Positions 58,747 through 64,000 of a stretch of DNA of 64,000 nt are shown here, piece after piece. Numbering within the stretch: position 1 is the first letter of the stretch; each line of letters starts with the position of its first letter. The notes below the pieces were generated by a model. It was not told where the DNA came from, searched no databases, and saw only the letters and a program-made list of their open reading frames with translations. Made by a program: the position numbers and the translations under genes. Origin of the DNA: CAYZQH01 sp050300015 (GTDB lineage Bacteria; Pseudomonadota; Gammaproteobacteria; Pseudomonadales; Cellvibrionaceae); NCBI GenBank assembly GCA_050300015.1, contig JBNKWZ010000020.1:56477-120476 (forward strand). The letters run 5' to 3'.

Positions 58747-61452
58747 ATGATTAGTAAAATTTTAAAGACCATTGTAGGATCCAAAAACGACCGTGAGCTC
58801 AAGCGCATGGGCAAATTGGTTACTCAAATTAATACGTTGGAAGACGACGTCAAAGCTTTAAGTGACGAAGCGCTTAAGCAAAAAACCAGCGAATTCAAGC
58901 AGCGTTTCAGCGACGGTGAGACGCTGAGCCAGCTACTGCCAGAAGCTTTTGCGGTGTGTCGCGAGGCTAGCCAGCGAGTGATGGGCATGCGCCACTTTGA
59001 CGTGCAGTTGATCGGGGGGATGACCCTGCACGAAGGCCGCATTGCCGAGATGAAAACCGGTGAGGGTAAAACCCTGGTGGCTACCTTGGCAGCTTACTTA
59101 AATGCACTCTCAGGGCGAGGCGTGCACATTGTTACCGTGAATGACTACTTGGCGGGTCGCGATGCCAACTGGATGCGCCCCTTATACGAAAGTTTAGGGC
59201 TCACTGTGGGCGTGGTGGTATCCATGCAGCCACAGGACCAAAAGCGTGAAGCCTACGCGGCCGATATCACCTACGGGACCAATAACGAATTTGGCTTCGA
59301 CTATTTGCGCGATAATATGGTCACGCGCAAAGAAGATCGTGTTCAGCGCCCGTTGAATTTTGCAGTAGTGGATGAGGTGGACTCCATCTTGATTGATGAG
59401 GCGCGCACGCCTTTGATTATCTCCGGCGCGGCGGAAAACAGCTCGGAGCTCTACTTGTTAATGAACAAGTTGATTCCAGAGCTCAAATTGCACGATGAAG
59501 AGGCCGGGCAAGAAGGGCACTACACCGTAGACGAAAAGACACGTCAGGCGGAGTTGACCGAAGACGGTCACCAACTGGTGGAAGACCTGTTAAATAAGCA
59601 CAACCTGATCAAAGAAGGCGAAAGCCTCTATGCGGCCAATAACCTATCGCTGTTGCACCATGTACACAGCGCATTAAAGGCCCATAAGTTATTCAACCGA
59701 GATGTTGAGTACATTGTCGAAAACGGCCAAGTGGTGTTAATCGACGAGCACACCGGTCGCACCATGGCGGGCAGGCGTTTATCTGAAGGTTTGCATCAAG
59801 CTATCGAGGCGAAGGAGGGCGTTGAAATTCAAAGTGAGAGCCAAACTTTGGCCTCCACCACCTTCCAAAATTATTTCCGTTTGTACAATACCCTCTCGGG
59901 TATGACCGGTACCGCCGATACTGAAGCCGTGGAATTCCGGCAAATTTATGGGTTGGACGTGGTGGTGATTCCCACCAATCAGCCCATCGCGCGGCAGGAT
60001 TTGAACGACTTGGTGTTTATGACAGTGGAAGACAAGTACGATGCCATCGTCACAGAGGTGAAAGGGTTGCGAGAAGCCGGTGCTCCGGTGTTGGTGGGTA
60101 CCGCATCCGTAGAAACCTCTGAAGAAATGTCGCGCCGCTTTAAAAAAGCTGGCATCAAACACGAGGTTCTCAATGCGAAGCAGCATGCCCGCGAAGCCGA
60201 AATCGTGGCATTGGCTGGGCGCCCAGGTGCCGTCACCATTGCCACCAATATGGCGGGTCGCGGTACGGATATTAAACTTGGGGGCAACTGGGAAGTGGAA
60301 GTGGCTGCGTTGAGCGACCCCACTCCAGAGCAGGTTGAGAGTGCCAAGGCCGACTGGCAACGGCGTCACGAGCAGGTGATTGCGGCCGGTGGCTTACACA
60401 TTATTGGTACCGAGCGGCACGAGTCGCGCCGTATTGATAACCAGTTGCGTGGCCGCTCTGGTCGTCAAGGTGACCCAGGTCTTTCGCGTTTTTACTTATC
60501 TCTCGAAGACAACCTAATGCGAATTTTTGCCTCCGACCGGGTACGCAAAATTATGAGTGCACTGGGCATGGAAAAAGGCGAAGCCATCGAGCATCGCATG
60601 GTCACCAATGCCATTGAAACGGCACAGCGCAAAGTGGAAGCCCGTAACTTCGACTACCGAAAGCAATTGCTTGAATACGATGACGTGGCTAACGATCAGC
60701 GCCAAGTCATTTACTCCCAGCGCAACGAGCTATTGGATGCCGACGCCATTCAGGAGGCCGTTGGGAGTATTCGGGAGGACGTGATCAACGACGTTATATC
60801 TTCTTACGTGCCGCCCCAATCTATGGATGAACAGTGGGATATTCCTGGGCTTGAAGGCGCGCTCGAGCATGAATATGGCGTCAAGCTGCCCATTCAGCAG
60901 TGGCTGGAGGAAGATAAACGCCTCTTTGAGGAGCCGCTGCGCGAAAAAATTGTTGAGCAGATGAGTGCGTTTTACGAATCGAAAAGTGAGCGCATTGGTG
61001 AGTTGATGCGCACGCTGGAAAAACAAGTGATGCTGCATGTGCTGGATACGCTGTGGAAAGAACATCTGCAAAATATGGATCACCTGCGTCAAGGGATTGG
61101 GCTGCGCGCCTATGCCCAAAAGAACCCGAAACAAGAATACAAACGGGAATCTTTTCAATTGTTTGAGCAGCTTCTAGACAACTTAAAGCATGAGGTCACA
61201 CGCGTACTCTATAAGGTGGAGCCGGTAACACCAGAGCAGATGGAAGCCATGGAGCGTCGCCGATTGGCGGCGGAGCAAGAGATGCGACGGCGTCAGCAGT
61301 TGCAGCATGAATCCGTGTCGGCATTGGGAGACAAGCCGTCACCGCAAGCGCAAGCACCGGTACGGCGTAGCATGGCCAAGGTGGGGCGGAACGAGCCCTG
61401 CCCATGTGGCTCAGGTAAAAAATATAAGGCGTGTCACGGCCGCTTGGCCTAG
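58747..61452 (+). CDS. secA: Preprotein translocase ATPase SecA
   Basis: 901 residues. Walker A MKTGEGKT ends near 109 (Lys108), DEVDSILIDEARTPLIISG follows at about 209, the second ATPase half has TNMAGRGTDIKLGG, and the C-terminal zinc motif CPCGSGKKYKACH ends the protein. SecA drives secretory proteins through SecYEG. Between lpxC and secA the enteric regulator secM is absent, so secretion-dependent control through SecM is not expected. Confidence 0.98.
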   Translation: MISKILKTIVGSKNDRELKRMGKLVTQINTLEDDVKALSDEALKQKTSEFKQRFSDGETLSQLLPEAFAVCREASQRVMGMRHFDVQLIGGMTLHEGRIAEMKTGEGKTLVATLAAYLNALSGRGVHIVTVNDYLAGRDANWMRPLYESLGLTVGVVVSMQPQDQKREAYAADITYGTNNEFGFDYLRDNMVTRKEDRVQRPLNFAVVDEVDSILIDEARTPLIISGAAENSSELYLLMNKLIPELKLHDEEAGQEGHYTVDEKTRQAELTEDGHQLVEDLLNKHNLIKEGESLYAANNLSLLHHVHSALKAHKLFNRDVEYIVENGQVVLIDEHTGRTMAGRRLSEGLHQAIEAKEGVEIQSESQTLASTTFQNYFRLYNTLSGMTGTADTEAVEFRQIYGLDVVVIPTNQPIARQDLNDLVFMTVEDKYDAIVTEVKGLREAGAPVLVGTASVETSEEMSRRFKKAGIKHEVLNAKQHAREAEIVALAGRPGAVTIATNMAGRGTDIKLGGNWEVEVAALSDPTPEQVESAKADWQRRHEQVIAAGGLHIIGTERHESRRIDNQLRGRSGRQGDPGLSRFYLSLEDNLMRIFASDRVRKIMSALGMEKGEAIEHRMVTNAIETAQRKVEARNFDYRKQLLEYDDVANDQRQVIYSQRNELLDADAIQEAVGSIREDVINDVISSYVPPQSMDEQWDIPGLEGALEHEYGVKLPIQQWLEEDKRLFEEPLREKIVEQMSAFYESKSERIGELMRTLEKQVMLHVLDTLWKEHLQNMDHLRQGIGLRAYAQKNPKQEYKRESFQLFEQLLDNLKHEVTRVLYKVEPVTPEQMEAMERRRLAAEQEMRRRQQLQHESVSALGDKPSPQAQAPVRRSMAKVGRNEPCPCGSGKKYKACHGRLA

Positions 61453-61460
61453 GGGGTTTT

Positions 61461-62681
61461 ATGGCGGTGGGGGAGTTAATTGAGCCCCAAATGCATACGA
61501 TTGATGGTGTGCGTTTGGGGGTGGCAAGTGCCGGCATTAAAACGCCTGGCCGCCTTGATACGCTGCTGATAGAAGTGGCAGAAGGGGCAGCCGTGTCGGG
61601 GGTATTTACCCAAAACGCCTTTTGCGCCGCGCCGGTCACCGTGGCGAAAAACCACATAAACCGCGGTGGCGTGCGTTACCTGGTGGTCAACTCGGGCAAT
61701 GCCAATGCTTGTACCGGTGAGCGCGGCATGCGTGATGCCCAAACCACTTGCGCCGATGTTGCCGAGCGTGGCGGTGTTGATGCCACGCAAGTACTGCCTT
61801 TTTCCACGGGTGTGATTGGCGAGTATCTGCCCGTTGACCGATTGAAGGAGGCGTTGCCAATGGCCTTCGATTCGCTCAGTGTGGAAGGCTGGCAGGCTGC
61901 TGCTCGGGCCATTATGACCACCGACACGCGGCCGAAAATGGCGAGTGTGCAGGTGGAGCACGATGGTGAAGTGATCAGTGTGAGTGGTATCGCCAAGGGC
62001 GCGGGTATGATTCGTCCTAACATGGCCACCATGCTGGCTTATGTGGCTACCGACGCAGTAGTGGCTCAAAGTGTGTTGGACGACCTGGTACGTCAAGCTA
62101 CCAATAAAAGCTTTAATCGCATTAGCGTGGACGGCGATACCTCCACCAATGATGCTTGTGTGCTCATCGCCAGTGGGCGTGTGGGCACACCTATGATTGC
62201 AGAGGCTGCGGGCGAGCTTTATGCCAAAGTGGCCTCGGCCGTCACAACCGTCATGTGTGAATTGGCGCAAGGGATTGTGCGTGATGCCGAAGGTGCCACT
62301 AAGTTCGTTACTCTAGACGTCAGTGGCGGTGGTTCTTCGCAGGAATGCTTGCAGGTGGCCTATGCCATTGCCCACTCCCCTTTGGTTAAGACAGCACTTT
62401 ATGCATCCGATGCCAATTGGGGGCGTATTGTGGCTGCCATTGGATATGCAGGGCTGCATAAACTCGATGTGAGCGCGGTGCAAGTGTGGCTGGATGACGT
62501 GCTGGTGGTGGAGGGCGGACAGCGTGCGGCTGGATACACCGATGCCGCCGGAACTCAAGTGGTCAGCCGGGAGGCTTTTACTTTGCGCGTGGCCTTGGGT
62601 CGAGGTACTGCCCGTGAAACCGTCTGGACCTCCGACCTCTCTCATGAATATGTCACAATTAACGCCGAATATCGCACCTAA
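61461..62681 (+). CDS. argJ: Bifunctional ornithine acetyltransferase / N-acetylglutamate synthase
   Basis: 406 residues from the ATG at 61461 (GGGGG 4 nt upstream), 8 bp after secA. The self-cleavage site lies in KGAGMIRPNMATML with the nucleophile Thr190, giving alpha and beta chains. Other marks are NSGNANACTG, VDGDTSTND and DANWGRI. It recycles the acetyl group in arginine synthesis. The opposite-strand frame of 264 codons is a shadow. Confidence 0.96.
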   Translation: MAVGELIEPQMHTIDGVRLGVASAGIKTPGRLDTLLIEVAEGAAVSGVFTQNAFCAAPVTVAKNHINRGGVRYLVVNSGNANACTGERGMRDAQTTCADVAERGGVDATQVLPFSTGVIGEYLPVDRLKEALPMAFDSLSVEGWQAAARAIMTTDTRPKMASVQVEHDGEVISVSGIAKGAGMIRPNMATMLAYVATDAVVAQSVLDDLVRQATNKSFNRISVDGDTSTNDACVLIASGRVGTPMIAEAAGELYAKVASAVTTVMCELAQGIVRDAEGATKFVTLDVSGGGSSQECLQVAYAIAHSPLVKTALYASDANWGRIVAAIGYAGLHKLDVSAVQVWLDDVLVVEGGQRAAGYTDAAGTQVVSREAFTLRVALGRGTARETVWTSDLSHEYVTINAEYRT

Positions 62682-62684
62682 GTC

Positions 62685-63656
62685 ATGAGTGTAGTACGCG
62701 TTGCTGTCGGCGTGATTGAAAACGTACAAGGCCAGGTATTGATTGCCCTGCGCGCTGCAAGCCAACATATGGGTGGGCTTTGGGAGTTTCCTGGCGGCAA
62801 AGTGGAGGCGGGTGAATCTCCCTTGCAGGCTCTTGCGCGCGAGTTGCGCGAAGAGCTGGCCATTGATGTGCGTCGCGCAGCGCCCTTGATTCGTATTCCT
62901 CATTGCTACCGCGATAAAACCGTAGAGCTCGATGTTTGGCGGGTTACCCGCTTTGAGGGGAAGCCCAAGGGTGCAGAGGGTCAACCTTTGTTGTGGTGCC
63001 CTAAAGCCGAATTGAACCAATATGCCTTTCCGGCGGCGAATAAAGCCATTGTGAACGCCTTAGTGCTGCCTGCAGAAGTTGTTGTCACAGGCGCCGCGCA
63101 ATCGTTAGAGGATGGTTTGGCGCGGCTCCAGTGTGCGCTAGAAAGGTTGCCGTCCATGATCTACCTGCGCAAGGCCAGGTGGTGTGAAAGTGCGACAGCT
63201 TACCGTCAAGCTCTTAATGTGTGTTTGGGTGCAGGTGCCAATGTCTTAGTGGCCGAGGGGTGTGATAGTCAAGTTGCGATTGGTGAAAGCGCGGCTTGCG
63301 CGAATACCAATCTTGGTCTTCACTTAAGCTCGCATCGGTTAAAAGCCGTCGCGGCAGGCGGCGCACTAAATCGTGAGCCCTATTGTTGGGTGAGTGCTGC
63401 ATGTCATAACCAGCAAGAATTGAGTTGGGCAAAGTCTATCGGTGTGGACTTTGCCTTTTTGTCGCCCTTGTCAAAAACCAGTAGTCATCCCGATGCGCCG
63501 CCGTTAGGCGTTGCGCAGTTTGCAAAGCTTGTACGGGCTGCGGGTTTGCCGGTGTACGCGCTGGGGGGGGTAAGCCCTGCGGACGCGCCCTGGGTGCAAG
63601 GGTTGGGAGCGCAGGGTGTGGCAGGAATTCGTGAGTTCTGGCCGCAAAGTCTTTAG
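62685..63656 (+). CDS. MutT-type Nudix hydrolase fused to a ThiE-like domain
   Basis: 323 residues. The N-terminal part (about 1-130) is a MutT-like Nudix hydrolase: the Nudix box runs from Gly38 to Ile60 (GGKVEAGE...RELREEL), with WEFPGGK before it, as in 8-oxo-dGTP diphosphatases. The C-terminal part (about 140-323) resembles thiamine phosphate synthase/TenI, ending in ALGGVSPADA and GAQGVAGIREFW. This fusion is widespread in pseudomonads and relatives; the second domain's activity is uncertain. It lies 3 bp after argJ. Confidence 0.9.
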   Translation: MSVVRVAVGVIENVQGQVLIALRAASQHMGGLWEFPGGKVEAGESPLQALARELREELAIDVRRAAPLIRIPHCYRDKTVELDVWRVTRFEGKPKGAEGQPLLWCPKAELNQYAFPAANKAIVNALVLPAEVVVTGAAQSLEDGLARLQCALERLPSMIYLRKARWCESATAYRQALNVCLGAGANVLVAEGCDSQVAIGESAACANTNLGLHLSSHRLKAVAAGGALNREPYCWVSAACHNQQELSWAKSIGVDFAFLSPLSKTSSHPDAPPLGVAQFAKLVRAAGLPVYALGGVSPADAPWVQGLGAQGVAGIREFWPQSL

Positions 63657-63726
63657 CAGTTCGCTTAAGTTTTGAGCGTCTTCAGGCTTGATTAGAGGCG
63701 CTTGCAAAAAAAGATTCAAAAAAGTG

Positions 63727-63754
63727 TTGTGTGATTGTCAAAAATCCGTAGAAT
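63727..63754 (+). promoter_or_regulatory. Predicted rRNA operon promoter, upstream copy
   Basis: TTGTGT (63727-63732), 16-bp spacer, TAGAAT (63749-63754), then a GC-only discriminator GCGCGC. Together with the next promoter it gives a tandem arrangement, usual for rRNA operons. Confidence 0.5.
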
Positions 63755-63823
63755 GCGCGCCTCACTGACGCCAACCGGCAAAGTGAGATTGGCAAACAGC
63801 TTTGATTTAAAAATAAAAAGTGT

Positions 63824-63851
63824 TTGCAAAAGCGAATTAAAAGCGTATAAT
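63824..63851 (+). promoter_or_regulatory. Predicted rRNA operon promoter, downstream copy
   Basis: TTGCAA (63824-63829), 16-bp spacer, perfect TATAAT (63846-63851), then TCGCGCCCC. An A/T-rich tract (63802-63820) upstream could act as an UP element. The GC-rich discriminator fits stringent control. Confidence 0.72.
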
Positions 63852-64000
63852 TCGCGCCCCACCAAACGGTGGCATCCAAGCCTCAAGCAGGCTGGAGCGG
63901 TTTAACAAAGAGGTCAAGCAAAGCGTGTGGGATCTTGTGTGGGTGATGTTTAATCACTAAGAAAAGACACAAGAAACCGACAATTCAGCTTAGTATTTTC
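63852..64000 (+). other. Leader of an rRNA operon; 16S gene lies beyond the window
   Basis: After the tandem promoters comes a leader with a boxA-like GGTTTAACAAAG (63899-63910) for antitermination and paired segments: TCTTGTGT (63933-63940) with ACACAAGA (63968-63975), and GTGAT (63943-63947) with ATCAC (63953-63957). These resemble the RNase III processing stem before 16S rRNA. The mature 16S 5' end is not reached. The 63657-63726 stretch before it holds no gene. Confidence 0.7.

Noticed and set aside
61476..62270. 264-codon open frame on the minus strand
   Set aside because: Shadow of argJ, which has all family motifs on the plus strand; the His-rich antisense product is an artefact.
62313..63020. 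235-codon open frame on the minus strand
   Set aside because: Opposite argJ and the Nudix domain; no ribosome site and no recognisable motif.
1..64000. CRISPR arrays, prophage, toxin-antitoxin or other defence genes
   Set aside because: No regularly spaced direct repeats, integrases, phage structural genes or known defence families were seen on either strand.

Overview
The window is chromosomal DNA of a gammaproteobacterium. The gene order is close to that of pseudomonads and, more so, marine Cellvibrionales-type bacteria. Clues are the lpt/rpoN/PTS-Ntr block, murA-hisG-hisD, rplM-rpsI-petABC-sspAB, lpoA-yraN-diaA-dolP, the full division and cell wall (dcw) cluster, secA-argJ-mutT, and a heparanase-like GH79 enzyme of the kind found in marine polysaccharide degraders. 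The species cannot be named from the sequence alone.

Layout. 1-3.3 kb is accessory: a 5'-cut secreted Tyr/Arg-rich protein, a TraT-family lipoprotein, a GH79 glycosidase, and a decayed repeat next to the GH79 start. 3.3-6.6 kb holds a pteridine reductase, a CCA-adding enzyme whose HD motif is gone, a probable tiny membrane protein gene with its own terminator, and an EamA transporter. 6.6-16.4 kb (minus strand) is the envelope and nitrogen-PTS block: yrbG, kdsD, kdsC, lptC, lptA, lptB, rpoN, ptsN, rapZ, ptsO, mgtE, darP. 16.5-20.8 kb (plus) is mlaC-ibaG-murA-hisG-hisD. 20.9-28.9 kb holds degS/algW, zapG, zapE, rplM-rpsI, petA, a fused cytochrome b/c1 gene, and sspA-sspB. 28.9-34.7 kb is a second accessory stretch between sspB and dolP. 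It starts with a 261-bp element with 24-bp terminal inverted repeats, followed by a Yip1-type membrane protein, a DEDDh exonuclease, an M48 protease with LemA, and a thiolase. 34.7-39.5 kb is dolP-diaA-yraN-lpoA (minus), rsmI (plus) and the RNase P RNA gene. 39.7-57.5 kb is the complete dcw cluster, mraZ to lpxC, with a clear MraZ operator. 57.7-63.7 kb is an M23 peptidase gene, secA, argJ and a mutT-thiE fusion. The last 300 bp are the promoters and leader of an rRNA operon whose 16S gene lies past the edge.

How the genes work together. Most of the window builds the cell envelope and divides the cell: peptidoglycan precursors (murA, murC-G, mraY, ddlB), septal synthesis (ftsI, ftsW, lpoA), the divisome (ftsL, ftsQ, ftsA, ftsZ, zapE, zapG), LPS synthesis and export (lpxC, kdsC, kdsD, lptABC), and export or envelope stress (secA, degS, dolP). 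Nitrogen-PTS, respiration, histidine and arginine synthesis and ribosome genes fill the rest.

I found no CRISPR array, phage, toxin-antitoxin pair or defence system. The most unusual points are the inverted-repeat element and its decayed relative, the cytochrome b/c1 fusion, the SxN-to-SSQ change in FtsI, the missing HD motif in Cca, the absence of mlaFED/mlaB and hpf from their usual places, and the tiny gene at 5.4 kb. Coordinates of starts were adjusted where homology, ribosome binding sites or operators point to a start inside the longest open frame.
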